Source: Ornithinimicrobium cavernae (lineage in GTDB: Bacteria > Actinomycetota > Actinomycetes > Actinomycetales > Dermatophilaceae). Taken from it: a stretch of DNA of 64,000 nucleotides. Within the stretch, counting starts at the first letter, position 1, and each line of letters starts with the position of its first letter. Where the stretch lies: positions 186,001-250,000 of the forward strand of contig NZ_QDDJ01000001.1 in the NCBI RefSeq assembly GCF_003121625.1, written 5' to 3'. The notes under the pieces are model-generated. The model was not told where the DNA came from and searched no databases. It worked only from the letters and a program-made list of their open reading frames with translations. Positions 1 through 8,403 of this stretch are shown piece after piece. Position numbers and translations under genes: made by a program.

Positions 1-785
1 AGGACGAGATGCAGGCCATCCAGCAGAACTCCGTGCAGATGCTGGCTCCCGCCTCCGCCAAGTTCACGACCGTCGCCCCCGCCCTGCAGGTCCTGGACCT
101 GCCGTTCCTGTTCGACACCCCGGAGGACATCCCGTCCGTCGCGGCGCCGGACACCGAGGTCGGCAAGGCGATCTTCGCCAACGACGACCTCGCGTCCAAG
201 AACATGAAGGTGCTCGGCCTCTGGGACTCGGGCATGAAGCAGATCCACTCCAACAACCTCACCCAGAAGCCGGCGGACATGGAGGGCAAGAAGTACCGCA
301 TCCAGCCCTCCGACGTCCTGAAGAGCCAGATCGAGGCCTGGGGAGGGTCCGCCGAGGCGATCGCCTTCGCCGAGGTCTACCCCGCCCTGCAGCAGGGTGT
401 CATCGACGGTGGCGAGAACACCTACTCCAACATCGAGTCGCAGAAGATGCACACGGTGCAGAGCAACATCGCCGAGTCCAACCACGGCTACATCGGCTAC
501 ATCCTGGTGGTCAACACCGAGTTCTTCGACAGCCTCCCCGAGGACCTGCAGCAGATCCTCGTGGAGACCGCTGAGGAGGCCTCGACCTACAACCGCGACA
601 ACGCCGTGGCGGTGAACCAGGAGTCCAAGGAGGCCATCGAGGCCGAGGGCAGCACCGAGATCAATGTGTGGACCGACGAGGAGCGTCAGGCGTTCAAGGA
701 TGTCGTCGTTCCCGAGATCTACGAGCAGTACCGCGATGTGATCGGCGACGAGATCATCGACGAGCTCCTGGCCAACCAGGAGTGA
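1..785 (+). CDS. dctP: TRAP transporter substrate-binding protein DctP, 5' truncated
   Basis: This is the C-terminal part (about 260 residues) of a periplasmic-type solute receptor of a tripartite ATP-independent (TRAP) transporter. The frame is open to the window edge, so the signal peptide and N-terminus lie outside. The segment GKKYRIQPSDV, the NTYSNIESQ stretch and the helical tail ending in ELLANQE are typical of the DctP family, which binds carboxylates and delivers them to the DctQ/DctM membrane pair encoded just downstream. In an actinobacterium the protein should be membrane-tethered or extracellular. The neighbouring catabolic genes suggest a C4/C5 dicarboxylate such as itaconate as ligand, but this is inference. 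The family call is firm. Confidence 0.93.
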   Translation, partial: DEMQAIQQNSVQMLAPASAKFTTVAPALQVLDLPFLFDTPEDIPSVAAPDTEVGKAIFANDDLASKNMKVLGLWDSGMKQIHSNNLTQKPADMEGKKYRIQPSDVLKSQIEAWGGSAEAIAFAEVYPALQQGVIDGGENTYSNIESQKMHTVQSNIAESNHGYIGYILVVNTEFFDSLPEDLQQILVETAEEASTYNRDNAVAVNQESKEAIEAEGSTEINVWTDEERQAFKDVVVPEIYEQYRDVIGDEIIDELLANQE

Positions 786-858
786 TGATCCCTGTCCACC
801 GAGCCGGGGCGGCCTCGCGCCGCCCCGGCACCGACCCCCACCACAGAGGGGTGCAGAC

Positions 859-1458
859 GTGAAACCACTCGACCGGGCGCTCACGGTCATCGAGAACGTC
901 ATCGCCGCAGGCACCCTTGCCGTGGCCGCACTGATCTCGATCGTGAACGTCATCCTCCGGCAGTTCGACAAGTCCTGGTTCTGGACCGAAGAGGCCGTCA
1001 TCTACCTGATCATCTACTCGACGTTCTTCGGCGCGATCGTCACGTTGCGGCACAACGAGCACGTCAGCGTGGACATCCTCGGCGTCTTCTTCAAGGACCG
1101 GGGCAAGAAGTGGCTGGCGCTGGTCGCCGGCACGGTCACGATCGTCTACCTGGTGATCATGGGCTACCTCGGTTGGCAGCTGATCGCCGAACCGTTCTCC
1201 TGGAGCACCGTCACCCCCGTGCTCAAGCTGCCGCTGTGGGTGGTCGAGCTCGCCGTGCCCCTGGGCATGACCCTCATGCTGATCCGCGCGGTCGAGATGC
1301 TGTGGCGCACGTGGAAGTACGGCGGACCCAGCGACGAGGAGCTGCTCGCGGCCGAGGCCGAGGCCACGGGTCTCACCCTCGAGGAGATCCGCGCCTCCCG
1401 CAAGGTCATCGCGACCGAGACGGACACCCAGGACGACACGAAGGAGGACGGCCGATGA
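859..1458 (+). CDS. dctQ: TRAP transporter small permease DctQ
   Basis: A 199-residue protein with about four hydrophobic segments, as usual for the DctQ subunit that forms the membrane complex with DctM. The GTG start is chosen because a purine-rich AGAGGGG box lies about 7 nt upstream. The motif FWTEEAVIYLIIYSTFFGA matches the DctQ consensus around the conserved W-x-EE. The C-terminal tail is charged and cytoplasmic-looking. The stop overlaps the start of dctM as ATGA, so the two are translationally coupled and lie in one operon with dctP. Confidence 0.93.
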   Translation: MKPLDRALTVIENVIAAGTLAVAALISIVNVILRQFDKSWFWTEEAVIYLIIYSTFFGAIVTLRHNEHVSVDILGVFFKDRGKKWLALVAGTVTIVYLVIMGYLGWQLIAEPFSWSTVTPVLKLPLWVVELAVPLGMTLMLIRAVEMLWRTWKYGGPSDEELLAAEAEATGLTLEEIRASRKVIATETDTQDDTKEDGR

Positions 1459-2735
1459 GCACCGAAGTCATCACCCTGATCGTGATCCTGTTCGTGCTGC
1501 TGTTCACGTCGACACCGATCGCGATGGCCCTGGGCCTGACCTCCTTCGTCTACCTCTACTACTTCACGACCGTTCCGCTGACCCAGGTGGTCGAGCGGTT
1601 GTTCAACGCGCTGAACAGCTTCCCCCTCATGGCGATCCCATTCTTCGTCCTGGCCGCCAACATCATGACCAGGGGCGGGATCAGCCGCCGGCTCACCGAG
1701 TTCGGCAACGCCCTCGTCGGGCAGTACCGCGGCGGCATGGCGATGACGGCCGTCCTGGCCTGCATGTTCTTCGCCGCGGTGTCCGGCTCCAGCCCCGCGA
1801 CGGTGATCGCGGTCGGCACGCTGATGATCCCGGCGATGATCCGGCACGGCTACTCCAAGGAGTTCTCGACCGGCCTCATCGCCACCTCGGGCTCGCTGGG
1901 CATCCTGATCCCTCCGTCGATCCCGCTGATCGTCTACGGCATCGCGACCGAGACCAGCATCGGTGACCTGTTCCTGGCCGGCATCCTGCCCGGCCTCGTG
2001 GCCGGCCTGATGCTGCTGGGCATGGCCGTCTGGGTGTCGCGGCGGCGCAACTTCGGCGAGCACACCGGCGAGAGGCTGCCCAGGGGCACGCGGCGTCGCG
2101 CCTTCCGCGACGCCATCCTGGCCCTGCTGCTGCCCGTGATCGTGCTGGGTGGCATCTACGGCGGCATCTTCACCCCGACCGAGGCGGCCGCCGCCGCGGT
2201 GGCCTACAGCTTCATCGTGGCGATGCTGATCTACCGGGAGCTGACCTTCAAGGACCTGGCGACCGTGTTCCTCAACTCGGCGAAGACGTCGGCGATGGTC
2301 ATGTTCATCATCGCCAACGGCATCCTGTTCACCTTCGTGCTGTCCCTCGAGCGGATCCCCAACCAGGTGACCTCGGGCATCGCGGGGATGAACCTGGAGC
2401 CGTGGCAGTTCCTGCTCATCGTCAACGTGGTGCTGCTGATCGTCGGCTGCTTCATGGAGACCAGCAGCGCGCTGCTGATCCTCGCGCCGATCCTGCTGCC
2501 GATCGCCCTGGAGCTGGGCGTCGACCCGATCCACCTGGGCGTCATCATGGTGATGAACCTGGAGATCGGCATGATCACCCCACCCCTGGGGCTGAACCTG
2601 TTCGTGGCCTCGGGCCTGTCGGGCATGAGTGTGCTGCAGGTCGCCAAGGCAGCTCTCCCGAGTGCGGGTGTGCTGCTGGTCGCCCTGATCCTGGTGACCT
2701 ACCTGCCCATCCTGTCGCTGGCCCTGATCAGCTAG
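1455..2735 (+). CDS. dctM: TRAP transporter large permease DctM
   Basis: A 426-residue polytopic membrane protein. It is the TRAP large subunit that carries the ion-coupled transport path. The start overlaps the dctQ stop. Recognisable family segments are the N-terminal hydrophobic helix with a following TPIAMALGL, the GGISRRLTEFGNALVG region, SGSSPATVIAVGTLMIPAM, GSLGILIPPSIPLIVYG, and the C-terminal half with FMETSSALLILAPILLPIA and EIGMITPPLGLNLFV. Length and motif order are normal, so the protein looks intact. It is the last gene of the transporter operon and is followed directly by a strong hairpin. Confidence 0.95.
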   Translation: MSTEVITLIVILFVLLFTSTPIAMALGLTSFVYLYYFTTVPLTQVVERLFNALNSFPLMAIPFFVLAANIMTRGGISRRLTEFGNALVGQYRGGMAMTAVLACMFFAAVSGSSPATVIAVGTLMIPAMIRHGYSKEFSTGLIATSGSLGILIPPSIPLIVYGIATETSIGDLFLAGILPGLVAGLMLLGMAVWVSRRRNFGEHTGERLPRGTRRRAFRDAILALLLPVIVLGGIYGGIFTPTEAAAAAVAYSFIVAMLIYRELTFKDLATVFLNSAKTSAMVMFIIANGILFTFVLSLERIPNQVTSGIAGMNLEPWQFLLIVNVVLLIVGCFMETSSALLILAPILLPIALELGVDPIHLGVIMVMNLEIGMITPPLGLNLFVASGLSGMSVLQVAKAALPSAGVLLVALILVTYLPILSLALIS

Positions 2736-2740
2736 CTCCA

Positions 2741-2790
2741 GGAGTATGCCGAGGTGCCGGCTTCCTCGGACCGGCACCTCGGCATACTCC
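2741..2790 (+). terminator. Perfect 20-bp inverted repeat, likely terminator
   Basis: Two 20-nt arms (2741-2760 and 2771-2790) are exact reverse complements around a 10-nt loop, starting 5 nt after the dctM stop. There is no T-run, which is common for actinobacterial intrinsic terminators. It separates the transporter genes from the catabolic genes, which have their own promoter. Confidence 0.8.
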
Positions 2791-2868
2791 GCCCCTCCCG
2801 CCACCCCCTCGACCGAGCGCACCGGCTCGCGCCGGCCCCACGGCATACCGAACACTGCCCGACTCTGG

Positions 2869-2898
2869 TTGACAAAATGTACGGCCCTTCGAAACAAT
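2869..2898 (+). promoter_or_regulatory. Predicted sigma-70-type promoter of the catabolic operon
   Basis: A perfect -35 hexamer TTGACA is followed after 18 nt by AACAAT (4 of 6 matches to TATAAT). The CoA-transferase start lies about 27 nt downstream of the -10, with an ACGGAGG ribosome-binding site between them. The upstream terminator makes an independent promoter here likely. Confidence 0.6.
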
Positions 2899-2925
2899 GG
2901 CCTCACATCTACGGAGGACTGACCC

Positions 2926-4086
2926 ATGAACCCACTCGACGGGATCACCGTCGTCTCGCTCGAACAGGCTGTCGCCGCGCCGTTCGCGACCCGCCAGCTC
3001 GCCGACCTGGGCGCCCGGGTCATCAAGGTCGAGCGACCCGGGCCCGGCGACTTCGCCCGCGGCTACGACGAGACCGTCAAGGGCATGTCGAGCCACTTCG
3101 TCTGGCTCAACCGGTCCAAGGAGTCGCTCGCCCTGGACCTGAAGAGTCCTCAGGGTCAGGAGGCGATCACCGCGCTGGCGCGCGAGGCCGACGTCTTCGT
3201 CCAGAACCTGGCCCCCGGTGCCGCCGAGCGGCTGGGCCTGGGCGCCGGGACCCTGCGCGCGGCCAACCCACGCCTGGTGCACGTCTCGATCTCCGGCTAC
3301 GGACCCGGCGGGCCCTACACCACCAAGAAGGCCTACGACCTGCTCGTCCAGTGCGAGGCCGGCCTGATCTCGATCACCGGCACCGAGGATGAGCCGTCCA
3401 AGGTCGGCATCTCGGTCGCCGACATCGCCGCGGGAATGTATGCCTACAGCGGCATCCTCACCGCCCTGTTCCAGCGCGAGCGCACCGGCGAGGGCGCCAC
3501 CCTCGAGGTGTCGATGCTGGAGGCCCTGGCCGAGTGGATGGGCTTCCCCCTCAACTACACGGTGTACGGCGGGAGCGCGCCACGGCGCAGCGGCGCCAAG
3601 CACGCGGCGATCGCACCCTACGGTCCGTTCCACTGCGGCGACGAGCAGCAGGTCTTTCTCGGCATCCAGAACGAGCGCGAGTGGGCGACCTTCTGTGACC
3701 AGGTGCTCGGCAACGCCGCCCTGGCCACCGACCCCCGCTTCGAGCGCAACAGCCTGCGGGTCGAGAACGCGGCCGCGCTCACGACCGAGATCGAGGCGGC
3801 CTTCGCCGGCCAGACCGCCGAGCAGGCAGCGGCCCGCCTCGAGGAGGTCGGCATCGCCAACGCGCTGCTGCGCGACCTGGCCGGCCTGGCCGCCCACCCC
3901 CAGCTGGAGGCCCGCGACCGCTGGGTCGACTACGACTCGCCGGTCGGTCGCCTCCGCGCCCTGATCCCCCCGGCCACGCTCCAGGGCTCCACCCCGGTCA
4001 TGGGCCCGATCCCCGAGGTCGGCGAGCACACCGACCAGATCCTGGCCGAGCTCGGCCTGACACCCGCCGCAGGAGGCACCCCGTGA
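2926..4086 (+). CDS. Class III (CaiB/BaiF) CoA-transferase, likely itaconate CoA-transferase
   Basis: A 386-residue family III CoA-transferase that moves CoA from a donor such as succinyl-CoA to a carboxylic acid. The N-terminal GITVVSLEQAVAAPF, LGARVIKVERPGPGDFAR and SKESLALDLKSPQG motifs and the central SISGYGPGGPY are family hallmarks. The catalytic aspartate is probably D166 in SVADIAAG. A good ACGGAGG ribosome-binding site supports the ATG. The neighbours (CitE-like lyase, MaoC-type hydratase, TRAP transporter) resemble the Pseudomonas itaconate cluster, where this family member (Ict) makes itaconyl-CoA. Family is certain; the substrate is inferred from context. Confidence 0.92.
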   Translation: MNPLDGITVVSLEQAVAAPFATRQLADLGARVIKVERPGPGDFARGYDETVKGMSSHFVWLNRSKESLALDLKSPQGQEAITALAREADVFVQNLAPGAAERLGLGAGTLRAANPRLVHVSISGYGPGGPYTTKKAYDLLVQCEAGLISITGTEDEPSKVGISVADIAAGMYAYSGILTALFQRERTGEGATLEVSMLEALAEWMGFPLNYTVYGGSAPRRSGAKHAAIAPYGPFHCGDEQQVFLGIQNEREWATFCDQVLGNAALATDPRFERNSLRVENAAALTTEIEAAFAGQTAEQAAARLEEVGIANALLRDLAGLAAHPQLEARDRWVDYDSPVGRLRALIPPATLQGSTPVMGPIPEVGEHTDQILAELGLTPAAGGTP

Positions 4087-5393
4087 GCACCGTCGACACC
4101 ATCGGCACGGAGGAGGGCTCAACAGCCACCACCGGACCCTCCGACACCCGGACCGTCGCTGCAGCGCTCGCGCACTGGGCGGCCAGCACCGAGCCGTCCC
4201 CGGCCGACCTGGAGCTGGCCGACCGCAGCCTCCTCGACACGGTGGCCGTGGCGCTGGCCGCCCGCACCCACGAGATCCGCCCGGTCGTCGACGCGCTCGA
4301 CAGCCAGGCCGCCCGCTGGGCGGCGCTGGCCCACGTCATCGACTTCGACGACCTGCACCTGCCCTCGACCACCCACATCTCCACCGTGTGCGTGCCGGTC
4401 GCCCTGGCCACCGCCGGGCACGACGGCGCCCGGGCCGCGCGGGCCTATCTGGCCGGCGCGGGCGTGATGGCCCGGCTCGGGACTGCCCTGGGCTGGGAGC
4501 ACTACACCAAGGGCTGGCACGCCACGACGACCGCCGGCGCGATCTCGGCAGCGGTGGTCGCTGGTGTCGCGCACGGCCTGTCCGAGGCGCAGCTGACGAA
4601 CGCCATCGCGCTGGCGGTCCCCGCCTCGGGCGGCGTCCAGCGTGCCTTCGGCACGGACGCCAAGAGCCTGCAGGTCGGGATGGCTGCCCAGGCCGGCATC
4701 CAGGCCGCCCAGCTCGCGGCGGCCGGCGCCAGCGCGGACCCCCGTGCTGTCGAGGCGTGGATGGGTCTGCTCGGCGGCGACCCCGAGCACCCGTTGGTGG
4801 CCGACCCGGGCTCGGACCCGGCGATGATCCCCGACGGGCTGGCTATCAAGGTCTACCCCGCCTGCTACGCCCTGCAGCGCCCGATCGGCGCGCTGCGCGA
4901 GACGGCCGGAGGCCCGCTCGCCGCGGAGGACGTCACCGCCATCCGGCTGACCACGCCGCGCGGCACGGTCACCCCCCTGGTCCACAGCCGCCCGCAGACG
5001 GGGCTGGAGGGCAAGTTCAGCCTGGAGTACGCCGCGGCCACCGCCCTGCTCGACCCGCACTCGGGCTTCCAGGCCTTCGGTGACGAGGCCGTGCAGCGAA
5101 CCGACGCCCAGCGTCTGGTCGGGCTCACCGAGATCACGCTGACCGACGAGCCCGGCGACGGCCTGCTCGTCGGCGCGGTCGACGTCGAGGTGGACCTCAC
5201 CGACGGCCGCACCGTCACCGGCTCGCTCGACCTGCCGCCCGGCTCCCCCGGCAAGCCGCCCACGGAGCAGCAGATGACCGCCAAGGTGGAGGACTGCCTG
5301 CAGCTGGGCGGCGTCACCGGGGTCTCCCCGGCCGACATCAGCTGGGCCACCGGCGCCCGGCTGCTGTCCACCCACCTGCCCGCAGGCACCTGA
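4083..5393 (+). CDS. MmgE/PrpD family protein
   Basis: A 436-residue member of the MmgE/PrpD fold, which includes 2-methylcitrate dehydratase and cis-aconitate decarboxylase. The GTG start overlaps the CoA-transferase stop. Visible family features are AHVIDFDDLHLPSTTHIS, the KGWHATTTAGAISAAVVAG segment with the conserved His, and VYPACYALQRPIGALRE. A protein of this family also sits in the P. aeruginosa itaconate cluster. Its reaction here cannot be read from sequence; candidates are dehydration, hydration or decarboxylation of a tricarboxylate or branched C5/C6 acid. The protein is intact. Confidence 0.88.
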   Translation: MSTVDTIGTEEGSTATTGPSDTRTVAAALAHWAASTEPSPADLELADRSLLDTVAVALAARTHEIRPVVDALDSQAARWAALAHVIDFDDLHLPSTTHISTVCVPVALATAGHDGARAARAYLAGAGVMARLGTALGWEHYTKGWHATTTAGAISAAVVAGVAHGLSEAQLTNAIALAVPASGGVQRAFGTDAKSLQVGMAAQAGIQAAQLAAAGASADPRAVEAWMGLLGGDPEHPLVADPGSDPAMIPDGLAIKVYPACYALQRPIGALRETAGGPLAAEDVTAIRLTTPRGTVTPLVHSRPQTGLEGKFSLEYAAATALLDPHSGFQAFGDEAVQRTDAQRLVGLTEITLTDEPGDGLLVGAVDVEVDLTDGRTVTGSLDLPPGSPGKPPTEQQMTAKVEDCLQLGGVTGVSPADISWATGARLLSTHLPAGT

Positions 5394-5420
5394 CCCTCAC
5401 GCCGCAGGCACGACAGTGTG

Positions 5421-5471
5421 CCAAACCTCCCCAAAAAGGTGGAGGACGCGGTCCGAACTTCCCCAAAAATG
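5421..5471 (+). repeat. Tandem 32-nt-spaced CCRAAC-CTCCCC-AAAA motif (copy set 1)
   Basis: Two near-identical boxes, CCAAACCTCCCCAAAAA (from 5421) and CCGAACTTCCCCAAAAATGG (from 5453), lie with their starts exactly 32 nt apart in the leader of the acyl-CoA dehydrogenase gene. The same pair with the same spacing and orientation relative to the gene occurs at 11612-11663 and 30401-30453. It is probably a regulatory DNA site or mRNA element; its function is unknown to me. Confidence 0.6.
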
Positions 5472-5493
5472 GTCTGACACGAGAGAAGAACCG

Positions 5494-6675
5494 ATGAGCA
5501 CCGAGATGTTGTCCGAGGAAGAGGTTGAGATCGTCCGCCTGGTGCGGGAGTTCGTCACCGAGCAGGTCAAGCCGGTCGCCAGCGAGCTGGAGCACGCCAA
5601 CACCTACCCCGAGGACCTCATCGACGCGATGAAGGAGATGGGCATCTTCGGGCTGGCCATCCCCGAGCCGTGGGGTGAGGCGCAGGTGAGCCTGCCGGCC
5701 TACTGCCTGGTCACCGAGGAGCTGGCGCGCGGCTGGATGAGCCTGGCCGGCGCGATGGGTGGGCACACCGTGGTCGCCAAGCTGATCCTGGCCTACGGCA
5801 CGCAGGAGCAGAAGGACACCTACCTGCCCCGGATGGCGACCGGAGAGCTGCGCGCCACGATGGCCCTCACCGAGCCCGGTGGCGGCTCCGACCTGCAGGC
5901 GATGCGCACGACCGCCAGGGTCGACGGCGACGACTACGTGGTCAACGGCTCCAAGACCTGGATCACCAACGCCCGCAAGGCCGAGCTGATCGCGCTGATG
6001 GTCAAGACCGACCCGGAGGCCGAGCCGCGCCACAAGGGCGTCTCGATCCTGCTGGTGGAGAAGGAGGGCGAGGACGGCCGGGAGGGCTTCCACCTGTCCC
6101 GCGACCTGCCCAAGCTGGGCTACAAGGGCGTGGAGAGCTGCGAGATCGCCTTTGACGGTATGCGGGTGCCCCGCTCGGCCCTGCTCGGCACCGAGGAGGG
6201 GCTCGGGTTCGCCCAGATGATGAAGGGCCTGGAGGTCGGCCGCCTGCAGGTCGCCTCGCGCGCGCTCGGCGTCGGCCGGGCCGCCCTGGAGGACTCCCTG
6301 CAGTACTCCCAGGAGCGCGAGTCCTTCGGCGTCCCGATCTGGAAGCACCAGTCGATCGGCAACTACCTGGCGGAGATGGCCACCAAGCTCGTCGCCGCCC
6401 GGCAGCTCACGCTGCACGCGGCGCGCGCGTTCGACGCCGGTCAGCGCGCCGACATGGAGGCTGGGATGGCCAAGCTGTTCGCCTCCGAGGTCGGCATGGA
6501 GATCGCCCTGGACGCGATCCGGATCCACGGCGGCTACGGCTACTCGACCGAGTTCGACGTCGAGCGCTACTTCCGCGACGCGCCGTTGATGATCGTGGGC
6601 GAGGGGACCAACGAGATCCAGAAGAACGTCATCGCCCGGCAGCTGGTCAAGCGCGGGAACGTGGACCCGGTATGA
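5494..6675 (+). CDS. Acyl-CoA dehydrogenase
   Basis: A 393-residue FAD-dependent acyl-CoA dehydrogenase. An upstream in-frame start is possible (26 extra residues), but those codons run through the repeated leader motif and lack homology. The chosen ATG follows GAGAGAAGA. Signature segments are MALTEPGGGSDLQAMR (flavin and substrate binding), the RESFGVPIWKHQSI loop, and IHGGYGYSTEFDVERYFRD. The likely catalytic base is E370 in GEGTNEIQ. An acyl-CoA dehydrogenase is also found in the Pseudomonas itaconate cluster. It overlaps the downstream lyase gene by 4 nt, so it is co-translated. Confidence 0.95.
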   Translation: MSTEMLSEEEVEIVRLVREFVTEQVKPVASELEHANTYPEDLIDAMKEMGIFGLAIPEPWGEAQVSLPAYCLVTEELARGWMSLAGAMGGHTVVAKLILAYGTQEQKDTYLPRMATGELRATMALTEPGGGSDLQAMRTTARVDGDDYVVNGSKTWITNARKAELIALMVKTDPEAEPRHKGVSILLVEKEGEDGREGFHLSRDLPKLGYKGVESCEIAFDGMRVPRSALLGTEEGLGFAQMMKGLEVGRLQVASRALGVGRAALEDSLQYSQERESFGVPIWKHQSIGNYLAEMATKLVAARQLTLHAARAFDAGQRADMEAGMAKLFASEVGMEIALDAIRIHGGYGYSTEFDVERYFRDAPLMIVGEGTNEIQKNVIARQLVKRGNVDPV

Positions 6676-7520
6676 CGACAGTCCAGTCCGCGCGCTCGTT
6701 CCTGTTCGTGCCCGGTGACCGGCCGGAGCGCTTCGACAAGGCCGTCGCCAGCGGGGCCGACGTGGTCATCATCGACCTGGAGGACGCCGTCGCGCCGGAG
6801 GCGAAGGCGGTGGCGCGGGACGCCGTCGTCAAGTGGCTGACGGAGGGTGGCCGAGCGGCCGTGCGGGTCAACGCTGCGGACAGCGCGGAGCACGCTGACG
6901 ATGTGGCCGCCCTGGCCGGGATCGCTTCTGCTGCAGAAGCGTCCGGAGCTGGGGCGCCGACACCCAGCACAGGGCTGCTGGCGGTCGTGCTGCCCAAGGC
7001 CGACGACCCGGATCTGGCCAGCAGTGTCGCGAACCTGACCGGCGTGCCGGTGATCGCTCTGGTGGAGTCGGCGCTGGGCGTCGTCCGGGCGCACGAGCTC
7101 GCCGCTGCCCCAGGTGTTTCCCGGCTGGCGTTCGGTCACCTGGACTACGCCGTCGACCTCGGCAGCGGCAACGGCCGCGAGGCCGTCCTGCTGGCCCGCT
7201 CCACTCTCGTGCTGGCCTCGCGCGCAGCCGGACTGCCCGGCCCGATCGACGGGGTCACGACCGCCCTCGACGACACCGAGGTGCTGACCGACGACCTGGC
7301 CTACGCCCGCGACCTCGGCCTGACCGGCAAGCTGCTCATCCACCCCAGGCAGGTGGAGCCCACTCACGCGGCCCACCGCCCCTCGGAGGAGGAGGTGGCG
7401 TGGGCCCAGCGGGTGATCGAGGCGGCCTCAGCCGGCGGGGCCGTCCGCGTGGACGGCGACATGGTCGACCCGCCCGTGGTGGCGCGCGCCGAGGAGATCC
7501 TGCGCCGGAAGGGCAACTGA
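6672..7520 (+). CDS. HpcH/HpaI (CitE-like) CoA-ester lyase, likely citramalyl-CoA lyase
   Basis: A 282-residue TIM-barrel lyase of the citrate lyase beta/malyl-CoA lyase family. Motifs are SARSFLFVPGDRPERFDKA, DVVIIDLEDAV, the substrate Arg in VRVNAAD, a metal-binding Glu in ALVESALGV and the Asp in FGHLDYAVDLG, ending in the GKLLIHPRQV segment. In itaconate breakdown this family (Ccl) splits citramalyl-CoA into acetyl-CoA and pyruvate. Malyl-CoA or HMG-CoA-type substrates are the alternatives. The start overlaps the dehydrogenase stop (ATGA) and the next gene begins 1 nt after the stop, so this is one operon. Confidence 0.9.
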   Translation: MTTVQSARSFLFVPGDRPERFDKAVASGADVVIIDLEDAVAPEAKAVARDAVVKWLTEGGRAAVRVNAADSAEHADDVAALAGIASAAEASGAGAPTPSTGLLAVVLPKADDPDLASSVANLTGVPVIALVESALGVVRAHELAAAPGVSRLAFGHLDYAVDLGSGNGREAVLLARSTLVLASRAAGLPGPIDGVTTALDDTEVLTDDLAYARDLGLTGKLLIHPRQVEPTHAAHRPSEEEVAWAQRVIEAASAGGAVRVDGDMVDPPVVARAEEILRRKGN

Positions 7521-7521
7521 C

Positions 7522-8358
7522 ATGACGACCACAGACCCCGCCGACAACCCCACCACAGCCACCCGCACCGAGGTGATCTCCGCCGAGCCGGTCGAGTCCC
7601 TGGCCGCGATGCTGGAGACCGAGGTGCCCTTCGAGGCCGGGGCGACCGTCCCGCCGCTGTGGCACTGGATGTACCTGCTCGACCGCCGCCGCCAGTCCGA
7701 CCTGGGCCGCGACGGCCACCCGACCAGCGGCATCCCGGCCCCACCCGGCCCGGGGCGTCGCCGGATGTTCGCGGGCGGGCGAGTCACGACATACGCTCCG
7801 CTGGTCATCGGTGAGCCCGCGACCAAGGTCACCTCGATCGCCAGGACCCTCGAGAAGAAGGGCCGCACCGGCCCGCTGACCTTCGTCACCGTGCTGCAGG
7901 AGATCAGCCAGGGCGGTGAGCTGGTCATCCGGGAAGAGCAGGACATCGTCTACCGCGCCCCGGGCACCGGCGCGCTGCCCCCGGCGCCCGAGCCGCCGAC
8001 GCCACCAGCCGGCCCGGTGCTGACCCTGGCCGTCGACGAGCGGATGCTGTTCCGGTTCTCGGCGCTGACCTACAACACCCACCGCATCCACTACGACCTG
8101 GGCTACGTGCCGACCGAGGGCTACGACGGCCTCGTCATCCACGGTCCCCTGCAGGCGCTGCTGATGGGCGACCACATGCGGCGCGAAGGGATCGACCTGG
8201 TCGGGTGCACCTACGGCTACCGCCTGGTCTCGCCGATGGTCGGGCCCCAGACCCTGACCATCGTTCCCGGCCAGGACGGCCTGGCCCACGGCGCCGAGTC
8301 CCGCAGCGAGGCCGGGGCCATCTGTGCGGTCAGCACCCTGACCAGGCCGACCGACTGA
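7522..8358 (+). CDS. MaoC/FAS1-like dehydratase, likely itaconyl- or mesaconyl-CoA hydratase
   Basis: A 278-residue hot-dog hydratase of the mesaconyl-C4-CoA/itaconyl-CoA hydratase type. The N-terminal half holds LLDRRRQSDLGRDGHP, RRRMFAGGRV and EKKGRTGPLTFVTV, all typical of this subgroup. The C-terminal half has the hydratase core in which NTHRIHYDLGYV and YDGLVIHGPLQA carry the likely catalytic Asp/His. Its length is close to that of Pseudomonas Ich. It starts 1 nt after the lyase gene and ends the operon. Hydration of itaconyl-CoA to citramalyl-CoA is the best fit, by analogy. Confidence 0.88.
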   Translation: MTTTDPADNPTTATRTEVISAEPVESLAAMLETEVPFEAGATVPPLWHWMYLLDRRRQSDLGRDGHPTSGIPAPPGPGRRRMFAGGRVTTYAPLVIGEPATKVTSIARTLEKKGRTGPLTFVTVLQEISQGGELVIREEQDIVYRAPGTGALPPAPEPPTPPAGPVLTLAVDERMLFRFSALTYNTHRIHYDLGYVPTEGYDGLVIHGPLQALLMGDHMRREGIDLVGCTYGYRLVSPMVGPQTLTIVPGQDGLAHGAESRSEAGAICAVSTLTRPTD

Positions 8359-8403
8359 GTCGGTGGCCGCGGACATCGCCCAGGAAGACGCCCCCGTCCG
8401 GGA

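Noticed and set aside
1164-3026. 620-aa minus-strand frame through the TRAP and CoA-transferase genes
   Set aside because: It spans a terminator and promoter and is a compositional shadow.
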